64,000 bases of DNA from Laetiporus sulphureus 93-53 (GCF_001632365.1 NW_024468519.1:134831-198830); one strand, 5' to 3'; shown: positions 1 to 11,540, numbered from the stretch's first letter. Numbers and translations: made by a program. The notes: a model not told the origin generated them from the sequence alone.

Positions 1-318
1 TGGCGGGGGAGGGAGTGTTATAACGGGGAGGACATCCGGCAATTCTCGGCCGGTGACCCAGGCGCCCGTCTGGGGCCCCGCATTTTCTGTGCATTTGGGA
101 TCATCTAGCCTAGCTTTTTGTAAATGGCTCAGTGAAATTATCACGGGCAAGGCTCATTCACTACTATACATTCCAAATCAGACAAGGGGTTGTAACGGGC
201 AACACTTGAGAAAAGCAAGGACTGACGGCGATAGAACAAATGGGTCTGAACATCTCATCTGCAATGATCAGGGACAGAGACGCCAAGAAATCGAACGAAG
301 CCACGTCCACGCTCATTT

Positions 319-2302
319 GAATACCTCGCTAACATCTCCGAGCTGGACTCCTCCGAGGATTGCTCGTTGCGCTCGCGATAAGTTGCATCACTCGTCTCAC
401 GTGGGAACACACCTTTTCCGAAGAGCTTAATGCTCCTCTAGAGCTCGTGTCTCCGCCGTCTCAATCTCCTCATCCGTTCTCTTGCGCTTCAAAGCGCGAG
501 AGTCTATCCCCTTCCCAATCCGGGCGTGCTTGGTCTCGGGCGTTCGCAAGGGCTGGATGATGAGGTCGTTGGGCTCGTGAAGTGTAGACTGAGGGAGCTC
601 CTTAGCCTATGTAAATAGTCAACAAATGGAGATAAGATGAACAAGGGGCAAATCACATTGGGAATCGAAGCCATTGCTTTGCGAATGCTGTGGAGGTCCT
701 CTTCAGACATCGCGCTATAAACCAAACGCTTCTTCTGATTCTTCAACTCAATGTCAACATCCGTCGGCTCCTCTGCCTTCTCGCGCCCATTCTTTACTAC
801 CTTACTCTGTGTCGACATGTAATTGGAAAAACTTGCCGTGGGTGCAGCGGCGTTCTTTTCGTTCCTCCTCTCCTTATACGGCTCAGTGGCAATTTCTCTT
901 TAACAAGTCGAGGTTGCTTTTCATGTTCAGGATCTGCTCCTCCATATTCGCAATCGAACCTACCAGGACATTCAGTGAAATTAGTCAGCCAACGTGCTTG
1001 ATACGCACGTTGACGCTCCTCCTCGCTGTCGAAGTCGTCCTCGCCGTCAGAAGTGGCCTGCGAATGTAGTGGCGGAAGATCCCGCCACTTCTCATCGAAG
1101 TAACGATCGAGCACCTTGCCTGCCTCGTGAACTGGGTTCATCGGCGGGTTCAAGGTTAGTGCGTTCCTGATCATCAGCTTGAAGTCATCTCGGAAGTTCT
1201 CAGGAGTAGCATATTCGCCCTTGCACAGCCTCTGCCTGATGGTAGATATGCTTATCGGTTGGCACTGGGGAACGGCGGTGTCGACTCACTCTGATACAAA
1301 TTCTATGAAAAATGGATCGTCAGAACGAAGCTGACCGCTCACCAGATGGCTCGTGGAACAGGCTGACAATGACTCCGTCGAGACGCCTCTTGCGCAGCTT
1401 CTTGAGAATCCTGTCACAAAACTTAAATTGTTCCGCGAATATGCCATCGTTCGGCCCCTTCGCGCTACTCGTGTTCTCCGAAATGTGATTGTCGAGCAGA
1501 TCCTTGGAAGTTAGCTTTTGCGATGAGAACGGGATAGTGCATCTCTACAGGATGTAGCATACCTCATTAGGATTCGACATCTTTTCGATAACTTTGGCAA
1601 GCGTCGCCTTTATCTGTTGAGCGGCCTGAGACGGTGGGACGGGTTGCGGCTCAGGAGTCGCTGATATTAGCGGTGGAACACCAGCCTTCCGATAACGCCA
1701 TAAGCTCGCCCGCAATGATGCATAGAAGACAAAGCGCTCACGTTGGTCATCGATGCCTTTTCAGCGTCCGAGAAGCTCCAAGCTCGCTCAGCGGGAGGAG
1801 ACTGATCATGATCAACGCGTTCAATAGTTGTAGTGTCAGAATCGGGAGATAAGGTGGGAGCAAGCAAGTCGATGGCAGTCATCTTGTGCGAAACAGCAGA
1901 CACAGGAGGAGGAGCTGGCGGAGTAGGAGACTCGACTACTTGTCTGTGAGGAGTCCCACTGAGCAGTCGAAACTTCGCTTCGCCGTTCGCCACATGCATC
2001 TCACAGTACAACGTCGGTGATGCTTTTTCAGCAATCTAGCCGCCATCTGGAAGCTGGATGTGGGTTTTCTTCGAAGGCTCTATGGGATTGGTGGCTGATG
2101 CACGATGAGGTGCATCCTGGGGCATCGCACAGGAGCTGTCGGTGGCGACCTCACCTAAATCCGCAGGTGTACCGTAAACCTGGAAGTCAACATGTGCATC
2201 TTGTACTGCTCCGGTCACCTCCAATTTAACGGCTATAGGTCCGTGTCGCGCTTCAATTATCCATGCACTCGAAGTAGATGTTTCAATTCTCATGTCGGCC
2301 AT
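319..2302 (-). pseudogene. BET-type (Bdf1-like) gene copy A, disabled
   Basis: Relic of a chromatin-reader gene of the BET family, with the same exon order as copy B. Recognisable parts on the minus strand are an N-terminal region starting at the ATG at 2302 (MADMRIET), a linker (about 1800-2000), the first helix of the second bromodomain (FAEQFKFCD, about 1420), its C-terminal half (MIRNALTLNPP, then VHEAGK and FDEKWRDLPPL, 1075-1174), a basic region and a decayed NET region (about 400-780). It is disabled: the codon for the conserved Trp in the DWV motif is TGA at 1286-1288, another in-frame stop (TAG) follows DGG at about 2036, and the NET core has lost the LEPGAKL segment present in copy B. 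It may still be transcribed, but no long protein can be made. Confidence 0.8.
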
Positions 2303-2439
2303 GGCGGCGTTGTCGTCGTTGCTATGTGGCTCAAGCGCTCAATCGTTACCTTATCGGGCACATCCGAGTCCCCAACTTAATTATTGGTCCCTATGTACTG
2401 AAAACCAGCCGATACCGGAACTCAATCGTCTTCGTGCAG

Positions 2440-2900
2440 ACTCGCCTCTACGATATCAACCCAAAGTTGCACTTTTTGGCGCACACTCCGATGCGGTAAC
2501 TTCTGTCTTTTTACCAGTGCGGCGACTGACGGCAATATTGTCATCTGGTCCGTGGCATCTGGCCATGTATGACTCCTAGTACTCAGCGGAGTCAGCCGTC
2601 AGGATCATTTGCGCATTCAGAACGGCCAACTTCGCCTCCCAATTGTCGGATCAACGTGATCACAAAGCTGTCCTCGCTGATGTGATTATACCGGCAATGC
2701 ATGGTGTTACATGAAATGTCACCGCAAGCATCTGGTTGACTGTGTACGACGTGCGAGGCATCCGCGCTGTCCACGCCATCGTTCGCTGGCGGGATCGCAG
2801 TACAATAATGCGTTCTCGACGCCTGCTTCAAGCTCACTGCCTGCCTGCCATTCTCTTGGAATTTCCCGGGCCGGATACCGCGTTAGCAGTGCGCGCCACT
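2440..2900 (+). pseudogene. WD40-repeat gene relic, copy A
   Basis: Plus-strand fragment of a WD40 protein. A stretch reading RYQPKV then AHSDAVTSV (about 2456-2505) is followed, after an internal loss, by AATDGNIVIWSV (about 2518-2560), the typical end of a WD40 blade. The same segment is less damaged at 12,306-12,461. Homology with the other copy continues to about 2860 but the reading frame is broken. It sits head to head with BET copy A, about 140 bp from its start. Function of the parent gene cannot be told from one blade. Confidence 0.6.
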
Positions 2901-3263
2901 CCAGTTCCCCAGTGGCCTCGTTAGAGTGTGTATGAGTGGTGTAAACGGCTAGGGAACTGACTACCTAAGTACGTATTTATACTACCTTCTGTCCCTGTTC
3001 CCCGTGCATTTCCGATCCATTCCGTCTCCAGGCGCAGATTGCAAAGGACTGTGCACATTCACTACTATACATTCCAACTCATACAAGCAATACTCTTACA
3101 ATGTGAATGAAGCAGAGAGAAAGTTGAATCGGCCAACACTTGAGAAAAGCAAGGACTGCTCGATAAAACAACCGAGTCTGAACATCTCATCTGCAATGAT
3201 CAGGAAGAGTACACAAACAGAGACGTTTGAAGACTGAACGAAGCCACGTCTACGCTCATTTGA

Positions 3264-4818
3264 TTACTCCAAGTCGCTCGTTAACATCATCTCCGAGCTG
3301 GACTCCTTCGAGGATTGCTCGTTGCGCTCGCGATAAGTTGCATCGCTCGTCTGACTTGGGAGCACACCTTCTCCGAAAAGCTCAATGCCCGCTTCGATCT
3401 CCTCATCCATGCTCTTGCGTTTCATAACGCGGGAGCCTATCCCCTTCCGAACCCGGGTGTGCTTTGTCGCGGGCGTTCGCAAGGGCCGGATGACGAACTC
3501 GTAGAGCTCGAGAAGTACATGGTGAGGGAGGATATCGATCTCCACCTCCATGTCTTCAGCGGTCTGTCAAAAAAATAGTCAACGTATGGAGACAAGATGA
3601 ACAAGGGGCAAATCACATTGCAATATTCAGGCACTGCGTTGTGAATGATTTGGATGACCTTCTCAAGCTTCGCGCCAGGCTCCAGCGTTCCAATGGTATC
3701 AACCAAATCCTTCTTCTGATCGAAACTCAGAACATCGTCAAAATCCGTCGGCTTCTCGGCCTTCTCACGCCTGTTCTTCACCATCTTACGCTGCTTCGAT
3801 ATGGATTTGTATGGACTTATCCTGGGTGCGGCGACGTTCTTTTTCTTGCCCCTCTCCTTATACGGTTTCGTGGCGTTTCTCTTCATGGAGTCAAAGTTTC
3901 TCTTCATTTCCATGATCTGCCTCTCTATGCTCGCAACCAAACCTACCAGGACATTCAGTGAAAGCATTCAGCCAACATGCTTGACACGCACGTTTACGCT
4001 CCTCCTCGCTGTCGTAGTCATACTCGTCGTCAGAAATATCCTGCCAATGTAGTGGCGGAAGGTCCCGCCACTTCTCATCGAAGAAACGATCGAGCGCCTT
4101 GCCTGCCTCGTGAACTGGGCTCATGGGCGGGTTCAAGGATAGCGCGTTTCTGATCATTAGCTTGAAATCTTCTCGGAAATTCTCAGGAGCAGCATATTCG
4201 CCGTGGTGCAGCCTCTGCCTGATGGTTGACAAGCCTATCGTTTGGTACTGAGGAACGGCGGTGTTGACCCAGTCTGACATAAACTATATTAAAAATGGAT
4301 CGTCAGAACGAAGCTGGACCGCTCACCGGATGGCTCTTCGAACGGGCTGGCAATAACATCGCTCCTCTTGCGCAGCTCCTCGAGAATCATGTCACAGAAC
4401 TTGAACTGTTCTGCGAATATGTCATCTTTGGACGCTACGGCGGGTTGCGACACAAGAGACGCTGATACTAGGGTTGGAACACCAGTCTTCCAACAACACC
4501 GTCAGCTCGCCCGCAATGATGCATAGAAAACAGAATGCTCACGTTGGTGATCGATGACTTTGCAGCGTCCGAGAAGCTCTTGACCCGCTTAGCGGGAGGA
4601 GGCTTCACATGATCAACGCGTTCAGCAGTTGTAGTGTCAGGAGAGAAGGTGGGGGCAAGCGAATCGATGGCAGATATCCTGTACGAAACAGCAGACACAG
4701 AAGGAGGGGTCGGCGGAGCAGCCGACTGGGCTGTTTGTGTATGAGGAGTCCCATTGAGCAGTGGAAACTGCGCTTCGCCGTCCGCCACATACAACGTCGG
4801 CGATGCTTCTTCAGCCAT
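3264..4818 (-). CDS. Shortened BET-like protein: single degenerate bromodomain plus NET domain (copy B)
   Basis: Five exons (4543-4818, 4327-4486, 3992-4273, 3617-3942, 3264-3563) join in phase to 447 residues. Order: Pro/Ser-rich N-terminus with the basic motif PPAKRVKSF; second-type BET bromodomain (FAEQFKFCD, then SPFEEPSDWVN, then FKLMIRNALSLNP, then VHEAGKALDRFFDEKW); acidic stretch; coiled segment (SIERQIMEMKRNF); basic region; NET domain split by an intron (LSFDQKKDLVDTI, then EVEIDILPHHVLLELYEFV). BET proteins bind acetylated histones and normally carry two bromodomains; the first is absent. The acetyl-lysine Asn is kept (LSLNP), but the ZA loop runs VPQYQTIGLSTI and lacks the usual KHPMD. 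Start 4818 is chosen because a 10-nt deletion relative to copy A breaks the frame upstream. Splice sites and frame are intact, so it may be expressed; function may be altered or lost. Confidence 0.7.
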
Positions 4819-5621
4819 CCGGCCGCCATTTTGAAGTTGAATCTGGGTTTCTCTGGGAGGCTCTATAGGATTGACGGCCGATGCACGATGAGGTGCATCG
4901 CACAGGAGCTGTCGGCAGCGACCTCACCTATAACCGCAGGTGTAGCAACCTGAGGGTCAACATGCGCATTTTGTACTGCTCCGTTCACATCCGACGTCGT
5001 AGCTGCAGGCCCGTGTCGTGCCTCGATTATCCCCGCACTCGACGCAGATGTTTTCATGTCGGCGATGGTGCTTAAGTACCGTTGTACCTTATCGGGCACA
5101 TCTGAGAAATCCAATCTATTAAGAGCAGGCTTTGTAATCGCGTGTAATGTTCCGATGCCAGAGTTACATTTATTATGTATCGCCCCCATTGCTTCTCCTG
5201 CCACGTCTAGGTATTGCTCCATAACCGTTGGAAAATCGGAGAACCATGCAATGCAATGGATGAGTCCGAAAATCCGCCACAAACACACAGGATACAAGGA
5301 CATTCCTCCAAGGAGACTAAGGAAACTGGCGTCGTCCTCGTTTGAGGTCCTGTCGGTCATGATACGCCACCATTGTTCATGAGCAGTTTGAGCGAATATA
5401 AGCTCTAGGCACTGTGCATTTCTATGCAACGCGGCGACCGATGCGACCAGTAACCTCAAGCAGTGAATGCAGCGCCAGGGCGACGTAGCGCCAACATGTG
5501 ACACCGGCCGCAAAGCGGCTGTAGCGCAGTGCTGTACGCGCCAAAATCTTATACTGGCAACAGTTCCTTCCTCCAAGTTGTCAGACAACACTTCTTGCTC
5601 CTTCTTTACCACTTCTCAATC

Positions 5622-8600
5622 ATGGCTCATCCTCTCGTGTGGCCTGGAAGATACTACTTCTATCCCATTGGAAATACACCCTCTGTCTGTCTTACGAGGG
5701 ATATGCCTCCTGAAGAGGATGCTCATATTCTGCTTCTTGGATGCGGCGATCCGCGCAATGTACTGTACACGGTCTATAACGAGCCGTCAAATGGTGAGAT
5801 CCTTTCATTACTGCTATGCACAGTATCATTGTCATATGTAATATTCCACTTCTCTCACGCAGGCATCAGAGCTCTTGACTTTACGTGCTGTGACATCGAA
5901 CCAGCGATTCTTGGCAAGCCTCCTTTACTCTCAACTGGAAATCCAGGGTACTTACTGACGATACGATAGCGCGCAATGTCCTATTGCTCACAATGATTGC
6001 CGATAAGGAGCTCACTCAAACTGTCATATGGGACACCTTCTTCCACTTCCACCTCGACAAAAACTCACTTTCAGCACTGACTGTGCAGTGCGAAAAGCTC
6101 ATCAAGCTTTCTGCCACTCTCCGCGAATGGAATGAGTCCGCATATGGACAATTCATTCGGATGTCTACGGAGTACACATTGGTGGAACTACGGCGCCATT
6201 GGTCTCTTTACGTCGGCACGCAACATCTACCGCGTCCGAAACTCGACGAGCTACGCGAGGCCCTCAGGAAGATGTCGAAGTCTAAGTTGGACAAGTTTAG
6301 CGTTAATTGGAGCTCCGCGCGCTCTGCTGGTCCTCTCATGTTGGCGGCAGTGGAGACCTCTTCGGATCTGTTCAGGCAATTCTGGAAGACTGGCGTTACC
6401 TACACGGATCCGAACAAGATCTCAGCTGCAACGTCGCTCAATCCCACATTCTTCCATTCCCTCGCAGGTCAGAACTGTTCCGTCCATTACGGCATTGACC
6501 CGATGGTTCCTTTCCACCTCGCCGAAGTCTATGGAAATACCCGACGCAAGGCGTCCGCTGCGGACGTTGTGAAGGCTGCGAAAGCCGAGTTCGAGAAATG
6601 GTGCTCGGCTTTTGCAGTGATCCTGTCCCCCGCCTCTAGCAAAAGGGTTGTTGTCCGCATGATCTGCGGAGATTGCATGGCTATATGTCAGGCGCTCAGG
6701 ACGTTCGCATTCACCGAATCTCTGAGCCCTAATATCCCTGTTGCGCAATGGAAGACACAGGTCATTCAGCTCGAGAAAGAGGAGTACATCTCGAAGCGCG
6801 CACCGGCGTTGTTCAACGTCATCGACACATCCAATCTCATCGATCATATTGGTCTTTTGAACATCCTCATCGCTGCAGTACCTATTCTATCGCCATCAAC
6901 GCCTTCTAGCGTTCTCTACACGGAATCTCTGCTGTTCCGAGGGGAGGACGCTACGAAAGAGTTCATGGAGTTGCTCTATGCAGACCTCACGGCAATTGGC
7001 CTCTTATTCGGGGTATGCCCCATCGATTACCTATCAGGATTCACGTCGCGATCGAATTCGCATGAATTGATGCTACATATAGCGACCAAGAGGAAGGCTA
7101 ATCAGTTCCATCAAGTGACAACGTGGAAAGCTCCGGCCTCCGGTGACGCGCTTTTGACTCGTTCTGGAAGGCACGCGCCATCTCCGTCCTATGACTCTTT
7201 GCAGTTGGGAACGTTCCTTTATGACATGTACCATGAAATATACCAGCAGGAGGACGCCGTGAATTTCTGGCGCTTGAACCAAGGAAATTTGACGAGGGCC
7301 TTTGCTTCCTCTAACATTCTTCACTACTCTCGGGAGAGCTTCGTTCTACTTCTGAAGCTCGTGAGGGATCGACTTGGAATCCCAGAGGAGAAGTGGTTGG
7401 AGGTCATGGATCGCTTCTTCGACCTTCAGGATGCTGATCAAAGTGCTCCCATGGACCGCAATAACATGCAGGATTTTTGCGCTCAGCTGCATCGCCATAG
7501 TGTGTACACAGCGCCACACATGAAGCCGACACCGCCTAAGACCGGCATTTTCTCCTCTTGGGACTCTGTGCCCACGCTTGTCCGCATCATTCTCATTGTT
7601 CCACGCGAAAAGCTGTCGATACTTGAAGAGTCCGCAGAACAGATTGGCACGCCTATCTTAAATTGCGACATCAGAGGGAAATGGTCGCACAACATCTATT
7701 CCTCCGTTCACGTCGCATACGGGACAGTAATCAGGATGGGGACAGGTTCCGGTACCTGGGCCGTATTTACGGAGGATAGCGCTGGGGCTCGTGGAGATTC
7801 GTCCCTTGTGGCATCTTTCACTATGTCGACCTGTCTTCTCACCGATATCGAACCTATGGAGAATTTATTAATTCGCCTTTCGGTTCGGAGCACGCCCGCT
7901 TCCACCATGTTGGTTTCGAAACTTGGCTTGGAACTAACCCTCTTCCATGCTAGGCTCATGGACCAATCTGCAGTGATCGTGCTGCCTGAACGGCCGTTGC
8001 CTACCCGTGCGTTATTGCATCGCGAGCCCGCTGATGACTCCTATCTACAAGCTCAAATCGGACGGTGTACAAACCTTCAAGTGACATTTGACGAGCAATG
8101 CGAGCTTGTGACATCCCTGACATCCAGGATCTCTGTCGATGATGAGGAAGTCCGGAAAAGTTTCAAAAATGGCGTCACACCGTCCATTATCCAGCTTTCG
8201 CCTTGCACTATGCGCCTAGGGATAGGCAAGGGTATTCAAGATGTCGCGTTTCCGTTTCCAGTTATAGGAAGCCAGAATAAGCTGCGCTTGGCTAGGACAT
8301 CTATGTATGTGGAAGTGAGTCATGCAACCAGTGCTGATATGATGGTACAAGTCTCACGCTGTAGCGATTGCAGGTTGTCGTCCCTCCATATAGCCCATTG
8401 AAAGCCGATGGCATGAAACTGAATCCATGGCCGGTCACCGTTAGTGGGGGCATTCTTGGTCTTTACAGTATTCATCGTCTAAATCTGGCCCGGATGCCCG
8501 TTCTCGATATCAAGGCCTTCAAGCTAAATCAATGGCTTAACTCACACCTCGGATCCCAGATGTCCTCTCGAGAACGTTCTCTTCGAAAGAAGCATGAGGA

Positions 8601-9300
8601 GGACACCTTGATGTACATCAAAGATTCCCTTCATGCCATCTTCGTTCGCTCAGCTGGAATACAGGGAGGCCCTGCCGGCAGACTGTTTGCACTGCGTGAC
8701 AACGCGACAAACGATTGTGACACTGTTCTTTTCGTCAGCGATCTACGATATGACCTTCATTGCCATACCGTCATCTGCGATGCGTTCGTTCTACCGCTCA
8801 CACATGTCTTGCTGTTCAAGATTGAAAAGCCGTTCGCGAAGTTGATCTACGAAGGACAGATGAACAACATTAATGTGTACGGCAATGAGCTGGCCGCCTG
8901 GAAACAACTGCTGCCCGTGCTCGTTGAACGATGCAGGTTGTCTTGGACACACGGCGCGAATTGTGAGTACAAATCCGAGGGGAGGATACCACGGTGCGAA
9001 GACATGGAGAAGAATCCTCTGTGCACTTGCGGACAGGGCCAAGACACGGAGCCCATGAAACAGAACAAGTTGTGGAGCCCAATGGCTCCTTATGTCACGC
9101 GGGTCGCGCTGTCTCCTCTCTTCGCGGTATCCTATTTGGAAAGTATTGGACGAGATCCTGCAGCACATAAATGTTTCGTTTGTCGTGGAAAGGGCAAGCC
9201 GAAATTGTTAGCATGCACGGGATGCATGAAAGTTCGATACTGCTCGCGGGATTGTCAGAAGAAGCACTGGAAGGTGCATAAACTAAAATGTAAGCAGTGA
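5622..9300 (+). CDS. DUF4470 and MYND zinc-finger protein, 1164 aa
   Basis: Four exons: 5622-5793, 5863-5913, 5970-8314, 8374-9300. The N-terminus carries the DUF4470 signature (LLLGCGDPRNVLYTVYNEP, then ALDFTCCDIEP, then ARNVLLLTMI), here interrupted by the first two introns. A long middle region of about 900 residues has no recognised motif. The C-terminus is a MYND zinc finger with the expected cysteines and histidine (CFVC, ACTGC, YCSRDCQKKHW, HKLKC). MYND fingers bind proline-rich partners; the function of this fungal family is not established. The second intron begins with GC rather than GT (5914-5915) and ends AG at 5968-5969; the reading frame requires it. Start is the ATG at 5622, shortly before the DUF4470 motif. 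The gene is intact although flanked by decayed duplicates. Confidence 0.9.
5914..5969 (+). other. GC-AG intron
   Basis: Intron of 56 nt with donor gcaagc and acceptor gatag inside the DUF4470 motif. Splicing here restores the family motif IEPAIL-ARNVLLL across the junction; no GT donor nearby does so. Confidence 0.75.
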
Positions 9301-9491
9301 CTGACTCTCAGCAGACTGATGTTGTGTAGCCGTTGTTGTGATAAATGCTCTCGGGATGATATATTTTGTGATATAGATCCATGAAACACTGGTGTGTTCT
9401 ATGTGAGGAGCGTAACTACTAGGATGTAGGTGCGCTTTTCCATGGTCATACCGCTGTCTAAGAAAGGCTATTGGGACTCGCAATATGCCTC

Positions 9492-10552
9492 TCAGATAGT
9501 GTTGGCGTCCCTTGCAAAGATCCAGACAGGCCATGGCATCCACTGCGATGGCATTAATTCGTATCCCTTGAGTTCAAATCCCAGTTTCTGGTATATAGCG
9601 ACCTAACAAAGGTTCCGTAAGGCGCTGGAGACAATGTATAAAGGTTCCGGGTGCAATGCGTACGTTGCGCTCGGCAGTTGTCGCAAGAGCCATCGTCGCG
9701 CCGAGCCTTTTTGCCTACGTGTGCCAAATGGTCATCAACGGAGATGCTCATAACGGTGAAGATCATGCCTTCTCGAATGCGAGCTCAAACATAGCCCTCG
9801 TAACACCCTTCCCTTGGTACTCTGCCTTGACAAATGCGAAGCTGCACCAGTACGTGTTCAATTCCGTCTGTATCAGAATGTCACAATGATGGCGGTCAGA
9901 TCAGACGTGATAATCTGTCGCTGCAAACTGACTGATTCTATCCCAGTCTTACTGTCGATGACTTTCGGGAAATCTTTTCCCATCTAATGTGAATGGCGAC
10001 AACTGCTTAGAATCATGCGACATTGACGATCAACTCACCGTTTCAGCAAAGTATGCCCTTCCTTCTTCCGGCAGCTTATCCATCAAGTCAAGATACCCCA
10101 TCTCAAGCTGTTCTTTTCCGCTGGACACTCGCTTACGTGAACATCCTGCGAGCACAGAGAAGACAAGATACAAACGTATCATATAGGTTTCTGCCAGGTG
10201 GAAGCCATAGCGTGAAACCAGCGAGTTTTCCGCTTTCATCAGTGGCAGTATACATGTCTCCGACGACCAACGCGATGGGTTTGATCATGGCACGTGCCAT
10301 AGTCGGAATGAGCCTACGATCGCCCGCGACCAAGGAGATTGTGAGAGGGTCTACAAGTCCAGGTCATCTTACTGGGCGAGCTCAGGCAAAGATTGGGAGT
10401 CTCCCCTTCGGGCATGAGATCAGAGAAGACCTTGACGGCCTCTTCTACTAGATCCTCTGCCTCAAAGTTAGTATGACGCAGAATGGGCTGATGTCATTCA
10501 GCATACCTGTAGGTTCGGACACATACTGAACCGTGACGTTGGACGATAACAT
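9492..10552 (-). CDS. GNAT-family N-acetyltransferase
   Basis: Multi-exon gene (about seven exons) giving roughly 230 residues. Exons 10507-10552, 10373-10456, 10176-10350 and 10039-10120 join in phase; downstream exons are clear by content although two junctions are ambiguous. Visible parts: a segment with ARAMIKPIALVVGDMY and a hydrophobic strand AGFTLWLPPG; then WCSFAFVKAEYQGKGVTRAMF, which holds the acetyl-CoA binding motif (Q-x-x-G-x-G/A type, YQGKGV); then LGATMALATTAERN; and a last exon KLGFELKGYELMP ending WPVWIFARD. This arrangement is typical of basidiomycete GNAT proteins that transfer acetyl from acetyl-CoA to an unknown amine. The exon ending FELAFEK may use a GC donor. Substrate unknown. 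Confidence 0.75.
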
Positions 10553-10710
10553 CCTCTCGGAGCTCCGCGTACACGGCAATTGCTCAAATGGACGAGGGAA
10601 GGCAGTCTCGCTCCTGACAGAGTAAGTCGAGGTGCGCTGATGATCACTCTAGGAGTAAGCACGGCTCTTATATTGCCGCATCCCAAGGTAATACACCCCA
10701 TCAGATTTCC

Positions 10711-10959
10711 TTGATGATGATGAAACGGCGGAGTACGGGGCTACTGGATGAATACGCAGCTTCATTGTTCAAGCGCAAGATCGCGCACAAAGATCGACGG
10801 CGGTGGACCTACCTGGACCCAGTGACTCATCGGAAGGCACATTCGGGGTCGCTATTCGCGGCGAAGACACTAACTATTAGTAGGTTTCACGACGTATCTC
10901 CTCTCGTGACATTGACATGGGAGTGTCGGCGCTGCGTCCGCACGCCCGAGTCCGAATGA
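10711..10959 (+). other. Short open frame, uncertain
   Basis: An 82-codon frame beginning with four methionines and containing YLDPVTHRK. The region is the 5' flank of the acetyltransferase gene. No family is recognised and no second exon is evident; it may be chance. Confidence 0.12.
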
Positions 10960-10987
10960 CTGGCGGATAAGCGCGTCCAGTACGTTC

Positions 10988-11540
10988 TCATGTCTTGAGA
11001 GCGATAGAGCGAAAGTACAAAAATCGATAGTCCGCGATATACAGAGGATAGAGTATAAATATAATATACATTTGTCCGCGATACAGAGATACAATAAATA
11101 AGTGAAGGACGTCGTCCTCTATTCCGACTTGTTCCTTTATCGTCGCTTCCGGTCCCTCGATGAGTTTGGTTACGGTGAGTAGTTCAAGTTGAGAGCGCCA
11201 ATGTTTCCATCCATCCTTGTAGACCGCATTACAATTTGCGTCGCATTTGAAGCGAGTAACGGTGCACTCTATCATGACGAGGTCGTTTTCAGTAATGCAG
11301 GCAGTGGGATACTGCTCCATCTTCGTGCGAGGGCCGAAGATTGTGCGGCCGTCGAAGCAGCTGTTGAACGTGAGGGCCTGGAGGGGCAGTGAGCGTCGAA
11401 TCACGAGACGGGAATGCAGCTGAACTCACGGTGAACTTCTGATCTCCGCGGTAGGTGCGGCCTTGATAGCGGTTGGCCCACACGCCGTTCTCGTCGTCTC
11501 CGTTGTCTTTGGCTGCGGAGGAGGTGTCAGAATGTGTCAT
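10988..11540 (-). CDS. Small hypothetical protein
   Basis: Two exons, 11430-11540 and 10988-11377, joined in phase 0 by a 52-nt intron with good GT and AG sites, giving up to 166 residues. The core (FNSCFDGRTIFGPRTKMEQYP, then ITENDLVMIECTVTRFK, then WKHWRSQLELLTVTKLIE) alternates strands and charged turns and could be a small beta-rich fold; I do not recognise a named family. The hydrophobic tail after about residue 125 looks like read-through into untranslated sequence, so the true 3' end may lie upstream or use another intron. It lies immediately next to the truncation point of BET copy C, about 45 bp away. Confidence 0.4.

Larger units (their letters stand above)
150..5105. repeat. Tandem segmental duplication carrying two BET-like gene copies
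   Basis: Two blocks in the same orientation are recognisably homologous: roughly 150-2370 and 3050-5105. Similarity begins in the 3' flank (both share the run cattcactactatacattcc near 155 and 3056), continues through the whole gene, and ends in the 5' flank at about 5105, after a shared stretch reading tatcgggcaca. Beyond that point block A continues into a WD40 relic while block B enters unrelated DNA. Substitutions and small indels are scattered throughout, so the duplication is not recent. A third, shorter copy lies at 11,588-12,900. Confidence 0.8.

Noticed and set aside
4863..5612. A 249-codon minus-strand frame upstream of BET copy B
   Set aside because: Only its last 65 codons match the old N-terminus of the BET-like gene; the rest has no homologue, copy A has no equivalent, and it ends in the frameshift described.
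9575..9600. tRNA-like TPsiC-arm sequence near 9580
   Set aside because: The bases fall within the last exon of the acetyltransferase and no cloverleaf can be drawn around them.
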